Assembly: GCF_964355755.1 (NCBI RefSeq)
Contig: NC_092672.1
Location: forward strand, 37,320,501 to 37,384,500
From: Antedon mediterranea
Taxonomy: Eukaryota; Echinodermata; Crinoidea; Comatulida; Antedonidae
Direction of reading: 5' to 3'
DNA: 64,000 nt
Below are positions 12,701 to 22,860 of this stretch, piece by piece. Within the stretch, counting starts at the first letter, position 1; every line of letters begins with the position of its first letter. A program made the translations under genes and the position numbers. The notes beneath the pieces are model-generated. The model had not been told where the DNA came from, ran no database searches, and saw only the letters and a program-made list of their open reading frames with translations.

Positions 12701-13528
12701 GTCGTCAAGACATGCGCACAACACCCAAAATCAATACTAAAAAACCGAACAGATTTAGTTTCTAGCAACGCGGCGGACACTGAGGAAGCACGCACCAGAA
12801 TGAAGAACTTGTATCGAAGAATTCTACAACCACCTCTAAGAGAAGACTACGTATTTGAAGTTGTAGATAAGCACAAATACAGACAATACGATCGTAGGTC
12901 TGCATGTTCATCTGTAAGTCCAACAAAACGAACAGATTCTCCTACAAAATTGCGCCTTTCTGACAGACTCAACTCAAGAAAATCGCCTACTAAAAAATCA
13001 TCAAAGAAACACGTTGTTGTTTCTACGCCGGTGGTAAACCCAGAAGCTACTGCGTTGACACTAATACCTGTATATAAGCGAGAAGTACAATCAAAACAAG
13101 CATGTCAACCGGATTTAACGCGAATCACCTACCGGCTAGGTCACCCTCCAGGTCAAGCTCCCTGCCCTACACCTACTAAATGGGACGGCTATAAGAGCCT
13201 TCCTAAGGAATCACAATCACCTGCTGTTAGTCAGAAAAAAGATGTTGAAATTGAAGAAGCCCGACCAGAGGCAAGTAAAGCATCTGCTATCAAGGCTAAC
13301 AGGAACGAGTTCCAAGGTACGCCAGTTGTGGCACGTAGTTGGGATTTGACCTTAGACTCACCAAGTCCAATGAACAGTCCGATACAGAGTCCGGTCAGAA
13401 GCCCTGACCTCTCTAGTACACGCTATATGCTGCTACGACGTCGCGCAACAAAACCACCAAAGAAGGTCAATGACCCTAAAACTGAACACATGTTTAGAAG
13501 ACTATGTGGCTTTCCTAATTTAGGCTAG
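3738..13528 (+). CDS. TSSK: Testis-specific serine/threonine kinase (TSSK-like), 675 aa
   Basis: Serine/threonine protein kinase of the TSSK group (CAMK-like), known from sperm and spermatids. Exons: 3738-3968, 4243-4350, 4954-5153, 5408-5463, 9205-9340, 9680-9795, 9916-10037, 10149-10329, 12651-13528; all phases agree (2028 nt). Kinase domain about residues 36-311: glycine loop GTGAYAKV (43-50), VAIK lysine 81, helix-C E100, HRDLKCEN (D181), DFG (D199), then [11 protein letters not shown], so all catalytic residues are present. A basic insert of about 20 residues lies between the glycine loop and the VAIK lysine ([20 protein letters not shown]). Odd feature: a C-terminal tail of about 360 residues, rich in basic residues and SP sites ([14 protein letters not shown]), whereas most TSSKs total about 270-370 residues. 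Intron 5 holds a 3.5-kb foldback element. Intron 8 (2.3 kb) holds MITEs and G/C runs. The closest paralogue is unknown. Confidence 0.93.
5611..9099. mobile_element. 3.5-kb foldback (TU-like) element with 8-bp target duplication
   Basis: Long inverted arms, 5611-6243 and about 8455-9099, inside TSSK intron 5. The ends are ACGGGGCGCCGTATGGGACA on the left and, on the opposite strand of the right end, ACGGGGCGCCGTTTGGGACA. Flanking direct repeats ATATGTGT at 5603-5610 and 9100-9107 are an exact 8-bp target duplication. The outer part of each arm is a tandem array of ~20-bp units built on AAAATTCATTTTGT with TCTACACAGAAT variants; the inner part is unique (GCCGAGCCTACTCAAGCGTG). The 2.2-kb centre shows no transposase. 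An 8-bp duplication is typical of hAT or P-type transposases, so it may be mobilised in trans; the superfamily is inference. Confidence 0.88.
7334..7554. repeat. 61-bp direct repeat inside the foldback element
   Basis: Copies at 7334-7394 and 7494-7554 are identical over 61 bp (starting TTCGGTCTGGAAAGGTCATT), separated by 99 bp. Because they are perfect, they look like a recent local duplication within the element core. Confidence 0.85.
10345..10502. mobile_element. Palindromic MITE (family with ACGCAACGCA ends) in TSSK intron 8
   Basis: The left end has CTCCACTAGGACGCAACGCA and the right end reads as its approximate inverse (TGCGTTGTGCG...GTTGCGCTATAGTGAGAACC). About 155 bp, no coding. The left-half sequence recurs in the tandem repeat at 62870-63115, so it is a dispersed family. 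Confidence 0.6.
10980..11100. repeat. Poly-G / poly-C runs in TSSK intron 8
   Basis: A run of G near 11013 and a run of about 16 C near 11065, with a GGGGCTCTAGCCCC-type palindrome between. It may be prone to assembly error. The remaining intron sequence to 12420 shows no exon that I can support. Confidence 0.6.
12424..12570. mobile_element. Palindromic MITE, TCTGTCTACACTATCAAACT family
   Basis: Palindromic ~150-bp element with ends close to CTGTCTACACTATCAAACTA and an inner ATATGGTAGTGATATGA...GGGCACATCACATTTTT. At least eight other copies lie in this window (27038-27429, 28139-28306, 32455-32595, 35007-35140, 37608-37772, 61704-62501, 63660-63781, and a fragment near 29765-29820). Confidence 0.75.
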
Positions 13529-13572
13529 ATTTTAAATGCCACACAAATTACCACATGGGTTTAAAAAACGGC

Positions 13573-13578
13573 AATAAA
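13573..13578 (+). terminator. Poly(A) signal of TSSK gene
   Basis: AATAAA 45 bp after the TSSK stop. About 40 bp further on, TTTATT at 13611-13616 is the likely poly(A) signal of the oppositely oriented SELENOH gene, so the two transcripts end nearly back to back and may overlap. Confidence 0.6.
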
Positions 13579-13795
13579 ATGTATAAATTATATGTCTTCT
13601 TGGTTTATATTTTATTTACGACTTTAAAAAACAACAATGTAAACATAGTTAAAGTTTTAATAGCTGAAGAAATTGAAAGTAAAACATATTTTTGTACAAT
13701 CAACTGAAAATCTGTAAAAGAATTTACAAAACAACTACCTCTAAAATATCAAATTGAAAGATTTCAGTTTTTAACATCGTGAAGAAATTCAGAAT

Positions 13796-13875
13796 AAGTT
13801 GTACAACTTCAGGATCAAAACGTAAGCTTTTACTTCTTGAGTTTTTCTCCGTCATAATAACTCAACAGAATCACT
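13796..13875 (-). promoter_or_regulatory. Candidate type II SECIS element of SELENOH
   Basis: In the SELENOH 3' UTR, about 450 nt after the stop. On the minus strand: ATGA (13855-13852), then a 10-bp helix (GGAGAAAAAC against GTTTTGATCC with a tandem G.A pair inside), an unpaired AA 13 nt after ATGA, a small apical stem GTAA/TTAC with loop AAGC, and TGA (13811-13809) opposite ATGA. This order of quartet, AA and extra apical stem is that of a type II SECIS. The helix below the quartet is weak as I draw it, so the exact fold is uncertain. Confidence 0.5.
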
Positions 13876-13910
13876 TTATGACGTGGTAAACTGAAACCTA
13901 CAAAAACAGA

Positions 13911-13970
13911 TAGAAACTAGTAGATATCAAGGTAATGGTTCGAATCCTGCTGCTGCCCTAACTAGTCATT
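13911..13970 (+). repeat. tRNA T-arm-like SINE fragment
   Basis: AATGGTTCGAATCC matches a polymerase III B box, but no convincing A box precedes it. Probably a truncated tRNA-derived SINE. The remainder of 13529-14321 is shared 3' flank of TSSK and SELENOH. Confidence 0.25.
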
Positions 13971-14321
13971 CTTTCATATACTTTCCTAATTACTGAATGC
14001 AACACCTTATATTTGTGTATCAATGTTTGTGTAATATTGTTCTTCTTGAATATCAAAAAATACTTATTTTGGTCTCCTTCTGCACACTTTTTTTTATACT
14101 AGTATAATTTTGTTTTTTCATTGCAAATGTTAATTGTTAAGTGTGTGTGTGCAGAGAAACAAGAAAAACAAACATTGTGTGTGATAATTCAATAAAGTTA
14201 TTCATAACCGTGTACTATGCGTGTGTAACAAACTTCCAAATTTTGCTAATGTGATTGAATTAGATAATATTAAGAATAAGAGCATGTACCTTTTTCTTAA
14301 ACAAAAATACTGTATGACTTA

Positions 14322-16550
14322 TTACTGGATCTCTTTCTTGAGGGCGCTAAGAATGATGGAAGACTCTGGGAATTTGAGCTTTCTTGGCGGCCCTTTCTTC
14401 AATCCAGTCCAAATGCTAATCTCTAATAATAATGAAGCAAAGAACAGAAATGTTATGGTACTACTGGTAGATAACTGTTTAGTATCATCGTCTGTTTCTC
14501 AGCAGTGTGTATTGCTTGGTTCCATGACCTAGGCCTTCTGTCCTCCACTTAATTCACTTCTTAATATCTTTCTTTGCTTTTCCCCCTATCCTATGGTCAT
14601 TGGTCTGTCAACTGGTCATTGATCTGTCAACTGGTCATTGATCTGTCAACTGGTCAAAGATCTGTCAACTGGTCAAAGATCTGTCAACTGGTCAAAGATC
14701 TGTCAACTGGTCATTGATCTGTCAACTGGTCATTGATCTGTCAACTGGTCAAAGATCTGTCAACTGGTCAAAGATCTGTCAACTGGTCATTGATCTGTCA
14801 ACTGGTCATTGATCTGTCAACTGGTCATTGATCTGTCAACTGGTCATTGATCTGTCAACTGGTCATTGATCTGTCAACTGGTCATTGATCTGTCAACTGG
14901 TCATTGATCTGTCAACTGGTCAAAGATCTGTCAACTGGTCATTGATCTGTCAACTGGTCATTGATCTGTCAACTGGTCAAAGATCTGTCAACTGGTCACT
15001 GATCTGTCAACTGGTCAAATATCTGTCAACTGGTCATTGATCTGTCAACTGGTCATTGGTCTTTCAACTGGTAATTTACAATATAATAGACAATTACCTG
15101 TGTCATTTTTACATAAGATGATTTCAAAACTTTTTGAGCGAGGCTTTTTAGGGTTTATGTCAAAGGTCAGGTTTGGAAATTCTTTCACAATATCTTCTGA
15201 AAGCCGTACTGCATTTTTCTTGTAGACGTGTCATGATTTACTACAACAAAACATTTATAAACAAATATAAATAATATTAAGCCTTGGCTAAAGATACGGT
15301 ACCGAATCCTAACTTCCGTTTTCAAAAGGTACAGTAAAATTGCATTACGTCATAGTCAGCCAATGGGGTGCTGGTACGTGTGTGACGTCATCGTATTAAG
15401 GACTTGGGATTTTTTTTCATATCGCGAAAACAGTGATCAACCGGCGGCTTAACATTTTCTTTATTATGCTTCATTTATCGCTATTATCCCTGTCGTCTGA
15501 CAAAACTAAATGTAGCCTAGGCCTACGTCTGTTATTATTGATAGGCCAAACAAAACATGTTGATTTTTTTAGAATACAGAAATTTACATTTTCAAAAAAG
15601 GCCTACTACGTACTATAACCATGCTATAGCCTCGGTATATGAGGTTGTTTGCCAGGCTGGGGCCAGCTGCATGTGTGCGCTGATTTCTGTGACTAAGACC
15701 TGGGGCTAGGCCTATTGTCTAAATCAAAGTATTTGAGGGCCCCTTTATTGTCCGAATTTGGTTTTTGTTTATGGTCACCATCTGTAAACAAAGTTTTTTT
15801 TTAAATATAGGCCTAAATAGGCCATTTGGAATAAAAATAAAACCCTCATAGTAACTATAGGCCTATGGACGAATGAACTAGATGCAACACAATTTCCAAC
15901 ATTTAATTAAACGGAAGTTAGGATACGGTACTGTATCTTTAGCCACGGCGATAATATTAATAATAATATCTTAAATTAAAATTAATTAAGCCTACGGCCT
16001 ATATAGGCTAGGCCTAGTTATTTTTAGTAAGGCCCACCAGTAAGCTTTATTTCTACCACCACTACTTTAGGCTAGAGTAGGCCTCCACATATAGTATAGT
16101 GCTAGTAGCCTACTTATTAATTACTGGGCCTAGTAGGCCTACTATACCTAACTACCGTCAACTGTAACGTAAGCGTATGTAGGCCTAGGCCTACTAGCTA
16201 GGCCTAACTACTTCTACTAGCATTAATTAGTTAGATTGGTTTGGCTAAAGGTAAAGATAAAGATCTGAGACCGCTAATACCTTCAAGAATCGCATCGACA
16301 CAATGTAGTTGATATGGGGTTTAAAAAGGCACATCGCCTAAACTTTCCCATTATAACTAAACTAAACTAAACTAAACTAAACTAAAGCAGGAGTTTCTTA
16401 CCAATGTTCAATCATAACCCTAATGTTTTCCTTGTCTTTAACTTTTTCCTCTTTTGCTTTTTTAGATGGAATTTCTGTTTCTACTACCTCTGGTGGTTCA
16501 TTTATTTCGTCAGATTTTGCTGCACGTTTTCGTGTTCTGCGCGGCGCCAT
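14322..16550 (-). CDS. SELENOH: Selenoprotein H (UGA recoded as Sec), 130 aa
   Basis: Thioredoxin-like nucleolar selenoprotein implicated in redox control and DNA binding. Three exons on the minus strand, phases matching: 16550-16402 (ATG, MAPRRTRKRAAK...), 15240-15098, 14422-14322 (TAA). Cys50 is split across intron 1 (TG|T), and exon 2 then reads K-S-TGA-H-V-Y, giving the redox motif C50-K-S-U53. Reading continues open past the TGA with family sequence (NAVRLSEDI, INPKKPRSKSFEI), and exon 3 carries the family hallmark WTGLKKGPPRKLKFPE. The human protein is 122 residues with C-T-S-U. The N-terminus is basic with RK clusters. TGA is at 15233-15231. A candidate SECIS lies downstream. Intron 1 contains a MITE and a LINE tail; intron 2 contains a 19-bp minisatellite. 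Gene finders that treat TGA as stop would lose exon 2. Confidence 0.94.
14595..15072. repeat. 19-bp minisatellite in SELENOH intron 2
   Basis: About 25 copies of ATCTGTCAACTGGTCATTG, with a variant ending in CAAAG. It ends about 25 bp from the splice donor of exon 2 (15097-15096). Confidence 0.93.
15281..15950. mobile_element. 670-bp MITE with ~10-bp target duplication in SELENOH intron 1
   Basis: Inverted ends of ~40 bp: the left begins GCCTTGGCTAAAGATACGGT and the right, read in reverse, begins GCCGTGGCTAAAGATACAGT. Both are flanked by ATAATATTAA (15271-15280 and 15951-15960). Inside is non-coding, GGCCTA-rich sequence. A 9-10-bp duplication is the only superfamily hint. Confidence 0.75.
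16264..16386 (+). mobile_element. 5'-truncated LINE tail
   Basis: Nearly identical to the last ~110 bp of the LINE at 38684-39540 (GAGACCGCTAATAYCTTCAA, then GGTTTAAAAAGGCACATCGC) and ends in an ACTAA-type simple tail. Inserted in SELENOH intron 1, antisense to that gene. Confidence 0.8.
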
Positions 16551-17974
16551 GTTTTTAAAAACACCGTGGTTAGGATTCCGACACAACTGCTGCCTAGCGT
16601 TAGGGAATGCGACACGCTATTGCGCATGTCCAGAGCGAGGTAATTGGCGACTCTGAAGTGTGCAACATGCAATGCACGCGACGGTAATTCAACAAAACAA
16701 AAATTATGAAATACAAACAGAGCTAGCACACAAAACCTACTTACTAATTTTAATATTTCTAAATTTAGAAAACTACAATTATCACCTTTGATAATTACAA
16801 TGTTAAATTTAAACTATCCAGATGCGAATTTTAGGTTGAGTTTTAAAAAACTTGACTTCATATGCTTCAATTTCGAAGATTTTTATTTATTCTACCATAA
16901 ACTTTTATTCACAACATAATATCAGTAGGCCTACAATACAATATCTTGCATGAAACGGATATTTAAAAATACACTATAATGTGTAATGGTAGAATTATAA
17001 TTATAATGTAAAAGATTAACAAAATAAAAATTGAACAGTGTTGTGTGTTGATTGCGAATGACTAACTAACAATACCATCTTTCCCACAGCACATGTGCAC
17101 ACTCATTTGCATAACAAACGCACGACATACCAAACTACGATGAGATAAAATTAATTCTCTTCTAAACACGTAACGAAGAGAATTAATTCCCTTTTCTAAC
17201 ATTAAAATAAATTGAGGGCGCTAAACATAAAATTTATACCATCAAAGCAGTTGGCGAGAGCCGAAAAAAAAATATGGTAAATGTGCTCTCCCTGCCTCAG
17301 CACTAAGGCCCTGCCAACTTGTACAATATACGTACCCACTTATTTTCTCTTGTTTTGTAGGCAGATTCTGTAGGTCATACTATATTAAGTACTCTTTATT
17401 CGCGATAATTAACATTTATTATAGAAGGGTTATTATAAAGCTATGATTGATTAATTATCATCTTGGACCCCATAAAATATTTGAAACAAATAAATAAATT
17501 TGTATACTATTTTATTCATATCCTGATGATTCATAGTTTTATTGCCTTTATAAATTAGGCTAAAGTACGCATATTAATTGACCTGGAGCGAGGTGGGTCG
17601 AAATTAATTGAATGCTCTGTCTATACCAACGATAGGCCTATCGCCACCTATGATCGTTATGATAAATGTTAACATTTCAACTATCCAGATGCCTCAGCAC
17701 TAAGGCCCTGCCACAGCCTTTTGGGGTCGTTTCCACCACATCACCAGATGCATTGATGTTGTCGCCTCATGATGTGTGGTGGAAGGGGGGGGGAGGGTGG
17801 GGACGTATTATCTGTGAACCTCAAACACAGTGGCTCGCATAGCCTTAACTCTATTCCACCGACCAGCGTGGGAATCGAACCCAAGGTTAATAGGATATTT
17901 ATGACGTAATGATGAATTACGTAATACACGTATAAATAGACTATTATCAGCTCTTCAGTCGAGTCATGTTTCAG
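16551..17974. other. Intergenic; SELENOH upstream region and SINE-like fragments
   Basis: No gene recognised. The SELENOH promoter should lie just above 16550. A segment GCCTCAGCACTAAGGCCCTG occurs at about 17296 and 17691, and AACTATCCAGATGC at about 16814 and 17679, so this is a mosaic of duplicated pieces. GGGAATCGAACCCAAGG at 17870-17886 is a B-box-like T arm on the minus strand, probably a truncated SINE. Confidence 0.5.
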
Positions 17975-18042
17975 TTTGTGGTGCAACGGGTAATGCCCAG
18001 TTTTGAGTGCTATCGGCTGGGGTTCGAACCTCAACGGATATT
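17975..18042 (+). repeat. tRNA-like sequence / possible SINE head
   Basis: TGGTGCAACGG resembles an A box and GGGGTTCGAACCTC a B box, about 35 bp apart, followed by an AT-rich stretch. No full cloverleaf could be drawn, so a tRNA-derived SINE head is more likely than a functional tRNA gene. Confidence 0.35.
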
Positions 18043-18180
18043 TTATTTTTTTTTATATATATATATTTTTTTTAATATTGTTTTTTTTTTAATAGAGATA
18101 TGTGACACTGTATTGTCGAACATGTATGGTTCCATACCGGTAGGTATTCAAATATGCTTAATACGAAAAGATATTAAAAT

Positions 18181-20499
18181 TCAGTGACTTATTTCTATTT
18201 TATATCACTGTGCTCCACTGGCTCCAAGTTGGGTCCACTTGAGCACAGTGTATTAACATACGAAAAGATATTAAAATTCCGTGAATTATTCCTATTTTAT
18301 ATCACTGTGCTCGTCTGGTACCAAATTGGGTCCACTTGAGTACATTGTATTAAAATACGAAAAGATATTACAATTCAGTGACTTATTTCTATTATATATC
18401 ACTGTGCTCCACTGACGCCAAATTGGGTCCACTTGAGCACAGTGTATTAAAATACGAAAAGATATTAAAATTCAGTGACTTATTTTTATTTTATATCACT
18501 GTGCTCCCTTGGCTCCAAATAGGGTTCAATTGAACAAAGTGTATTAAAATACGAAAAGATATTAAAATTCAGTGACTTATTTCTATTTTATATCACTGTG
18601 CTCCCCTGGCTCCAAATTGGGTCCACTTGAGCACAGTGTATTAAAATACGAAAAGATATTAAAATTCAGTGACTTATTTTTATTTTATATCACTGTGCTC
18701 CCCTGGCTCCAAATAGGGTTCAATTGAACAAAGTGTATTAAAATACGAAAAGATATTAAAATTCAGTGACTTATTTCTATTTTATATCATTGTGCTCCCC
18801 TGGCTCCAAATTGGGTCCACTTGAGCACAGTGTGTATTAACATACGAAAAGATATTAAAATTCAGTGACTTTTTTCTATTTTATATTACTGTGCTCACTG
18901 GCGCGCGCGCCAAATTGGGTCCACGTAAGCACAGTGTATTAACATACGGAAAGATATTAAAATTCAGTGACTTATTTCTATTTTATATCACAGTGCTCCC
19001 CTGGCTCCAAATCGGGCCCACTTGAGCACAGTGTATTAACATACGAAAAGATATTAAAATTCCGTGAATTATTCCTATTTTATATCACTGTGCTCGTCTG
19101 GTACCAAATTGGGTCCACTTGAGTACATTGTATTAAAATACGAAAAGATATTACAATTCAGTGACTTATTTCTATTATATATCACTGTGCTCCACTGACG
19201 CCAAATTGGGTCCACTTGAGCACAGTGTATTAAAATACGAAAAGATATTAAAATTCAGTGACTTATTTTTATTTTATATCACTGTGCTCCCCTGGCTCCA
19301 AATAGGGTTCAATTGAACAAAGTGTATTAAAATACGAAAAGATATTAAAATTCAGTGACTTATTTCTATTTTATATCACTGTGCTCCCCTGGCTCCAAAT
19401 TGGGTCCACTTGAGCACAGTGTATTAAAATACGAAAAGATATTAAAATTCAGTGACTTATTTTTATTTCATATCACTGTGCTCCCCTGGCTCCAAATAGG
19501 GTTCAATTGAACAAAGTGTATTAAAATACGAAAAGATATTAAAATTCAGTGACTTATTTCTATTTTATATCATTGTGCTCCCCTGGCTCCAAATTGGGTC
19601 CACTTGAGCACAGTGTGTATCAACATACGAAAAGATATTAAAATTCAGTGACTTATTTCTATTTTATATCACTATGCTCCCCTGGCTCCAAATTGGGTCC
19701 ACATGAGCACAGTGTATTAACATACGAAAAGATATTAAAATTTAGTGACTTTTTTCTATTTTATATTACTGTGCTCACTGGCGCGCGCGCCAAATTGGGT
19801 CCACGTAAGCAGAGTGTATTAACATACGGAAAGATATTAAAATTCAGTGACTTATTTCTATTTTATATCACAGTGCTCCCCTGGCTCCAAATCGGGTCCA
19901 CTTGAGCATAGTGTATATTAAATACGAAAAGATATTAAAATTCAGTGACTTTTTCCATTTTATATCACTGTGCTCCACTGGCGCCAAATTGGGTCCACTT
20001 GAGCACAGTGTATTAACATATGAAAATATATTAACATTCAATGACTTATTTCTATTTTATATCACTGTGCTCTCCTGGCGCCAAATTGGGTCCACTTGAG
20101 CACAGTGTATTAACATACGAAAAGATATTAAAATTCAGTAACTTTTTTCTATTTTATATCACTGTGCTCCACTGGCTCCAAATTGGGTCCACTTGAGCAC
20201 AGTGTATTAACATACGAAAAGATATTAAAATTCAGTGACTTTTTTCTATTTTATATCACTGTGCTCCACTGGCGCCAAATTAGGTCCACTTAGCACAGTA
20301 TATTAACATACGAAAATATATTAACATTCAGTGACTTCTTTCTATTTTATATCACTGTGCTCTCCTGGCGCCAAATTGGGTCCACTTGAGCACAGTGTAT
20401 TAACATACGAAAAGATATTAAAATTCAGTGACTTATTTCTATTTTATATCACTGTGCTCCCCTGGCTCCAAATTGGGTCCACTTGAGCACAGTGTATTA
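18181..20499. repeat. 97-bp satellite array with higher-order structure
   Basis: About 24 copies of a 97-bp unit including TATTAAAATTCAGTGACTTA, TATCACTGTGCTC and GGGTCCACTTGAGCACAGTG. Variant monomers recur in the same order about 782 bp apart (for example the GGTACC variant at about 18317 and 19099), an eight-monomer higher-order repeat. Each unit carries an inverted pair CACTGTGCTC / GAGCACAGTG. The array resumes at 25907 after the inserted element. Confidence 0.93.
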
Positions 20500-21289
20500 C
20501 ATTACGCGGACCAGGCTACGTTAGCGTTACGGTTAGGCAATTTGGTTTTGACAAGCAATTACTGTCAGTGCTTTGTAAGTTATTGTGATTTTATTGCCCT
20601 GGAGTGTCATTTGAGCCACAAGTTCTAACTACAAGTCCTGCCCACTGGAGGTTGGTCTAACCTGAGATGATTCGCATGGAAGAGCTTGAGTCATTCTCTT
20701 AAGTTTGGCCTCGATGACCTTTGCGCAGGCTACCTAGAATTCTCATGGGCCATTAAATATTCAGTTTCAACTTTTAGATTTTATGTGGTTTGAGACTTTG
20801 TTGAGCATTTTTTTAAATGTGTATAGGCCTACTACAGTACATAATATTAATATTTAATCAAAGATAAGAACAATAATGCAATATACATTGAGATATAAAT
20901 AATGTAAAATAAACCATAAAGATTAATACAATAAACTACAAATAGCCAATTTTTTAGTTTTAATGGAAAAAAATGATTGACCTATGAAAGAACCCTAAAA
21001 TAAACATATAAACAAAAATAAACGCCAAGTGATGATAACCAATTTAAATTAATACACATTCAAAAGTTTTATCATCATGTAAATAATTATCTTAAATTAA
21101 AAATGAAAGATATATTTAGGTTAACAAATTGAATATAATATGTTTCCTTTTTTCTTATCACTCTTGAAAAGTAATGTTATCTGTTATCTGCCAGAGTCAC
21201 ATGTTCTGACCCTTTCCTTCATTTGTTTAGCTCTGTTGATGAATACTCTGATACTTTTTTTCGTAAAATGCTACAAATAAGTGTGTATG

Positions 21290-22345
21290 TTTTTTACCCT
21301 GCCACTGTTTTAGTACAACACAATTTTGTGTACCCTGCCACTGTTTTGTATCCCTGCCACCGTTTTTGTATCCCTGCAATCTTATTTTTTCACAGAAACT
21401 TTGTATACAACACAAGTTTTTGTATCCTAGATCATTGTTTTGTACCCTGACACCGTTTTTGTTCCCTGCTACTGTTTTTGTACCCTGCCACCGTTTTTGT
21501 ACCCTGCTACTGTTTTTGTACCATGCCCCAGTTTTTGTACCCAGCTGCCATCGTGTTTGTACCCTGCCACTGTTTCTGTACCCTGCCACTGTTTTTATAC
21601 CCTGCCACCGTTTTTGTACCCTGCGACTGTTTTTGTACCCTCCCACCGTTTTTTTTATCCTGCCACCGTTTTTGTATCCCTGCCACCGTTTTTGTACCAC
21701 TGTCATCGTCTTTTTTCCCAGACACTTTGTATACAACACAAGTTTTTGTACCATAGACCACTGCTTGTCATACCCTGTCTCTGTTTTTGTACCCTGATAC
21801 CGTTTTTGTACCATGTCACCGTTTTTGTACCCTGCCACTATTTTTGTACCTTGCCACTGTTTTTGTACCCATCTGCCATCGTTTTTGTACCCTGCCACCG
21901 TTTTTGTACCCAGCTGCCATCGATTTTGTACTGCCACCGTTTTTGTACCCTGCCACTTTTTTGTACCCTGCCACCGTTTTTGTACCCTGCCACTGTTTAT
22001 GTACCCTGCGACTGTTTTTGTACCCAGCTGCCATCGTTTTTGTACCCTGCCATCGTTTTTGTACCCTGCCACCGTTTTTGTACCCTGCCACCGTTTTTGT
22101 ACCCTGCCACCGTTTTTGTATCCTGCCACCGTTTTTGTACCCTGCCACTGTTTTTGTACCGAGCTGCTATCGTTTTTATACCCTGCCACCGTTTTTGTAC
22201 CCTCCACTGTTTTTGTACCCTGCTCATTTTTTGTACCCAACTGCCATCAATGTTGTACCCTGCCACTGTTTTTGTACCCTGCCACTTTTTTTGTACCCAG
22301 CTGCCATCGTTTTTGTACCCTGCCACTGTTTGTACCCTTCCACCA
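21290..22345. repeat. 19-bp minisatellite (GTACCCTGCCACCGTTTTT)
   Basis: More than 50 degenerate copies of a 19-bp unit, with periodic longer variants containing CAGCTGCCATCG. Because 19 is not a multiple of 3 and the unit lacks stops, several frames on both strands stay open (up to ~340 codons); these are repeat artefacts. Confidence 0.95.
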
Positions 22346-22439
22346 GGGCCTTCCAGCCTTTTAAACACTGCCTGACATACAAAGATATTTTAAGTCATTT
22401 TGTGAAAAATATACATTTATTTAATTTAATGGAATATCA

Positions 22440-22512
22440 CAACCACTAAGTATTTATTCCTGTATAAGGTCAGCAATCAGATTTCCCGCGAACTATTGTA
22501 TAAAATTAGTGA
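22440..22512. repeat. Direct repeat, copy 1 (copy 2 at 25554-25628)
   Basis: About 75 bp beginning AACCACTAAGTATTTATTCC and ending in TATAAAATTAGTGAC, repeated at 25554-25628 with roughly 90% identity. Copy 1 interrupts the 19-bp minisatellite. Confidence 0.8.
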
Positions 22513-22860
22513 CGCTGTTTTTGTACACTGCCACCGTTTTTGTACCCTGCCACCGTTTTTGTACCCTGCCACTGTTTTTGTACCCAGCTGCCATCGTTTT
22601 TGTACTCTGCCATCGTTTTTGTACCCTGCCACCGTTTTTGTACCCTGCCACCGTTTTTGTACCCTGCCACCGATTTTGTACCCTCCACTGTTTTTGTACC
22701 CTGCTCATTTTTTTGTACCCAACTGCCATCGATGTTGTACCCTGCCACTGTTTTTGTACCCAGCTGCCATCGTTTTTGTACCCTGTCGCTGTTTGTGTAC
22801 CCTGCCACTGTTTTTATACCCTGCCACCATTTTTGTACCCAGTCAATGTTTTTGTACAAA
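22513..22860. repeat. 19-bp minisatellite, second block
   Basis: Same unit as 21290-22345 (TTTTTGTACCCTGCCACCG), including the same CAGCTGCCATCG variants in similar order, which suggests that the block was copied together with flanking sequence. Confidence 0.93.

Noticed and set aside
13930-13950. tRNA gene suggested by GGTTCGAATCC
   Set aside because: Only a B-box-like segment; no A box or paired acceptor stem.
14221-14532. 103-codon open frame on the plus strand
   Set aside because: Antisense to SELENOH exon 3 and flanking intron; the minus-strand reading has clear family conservation.
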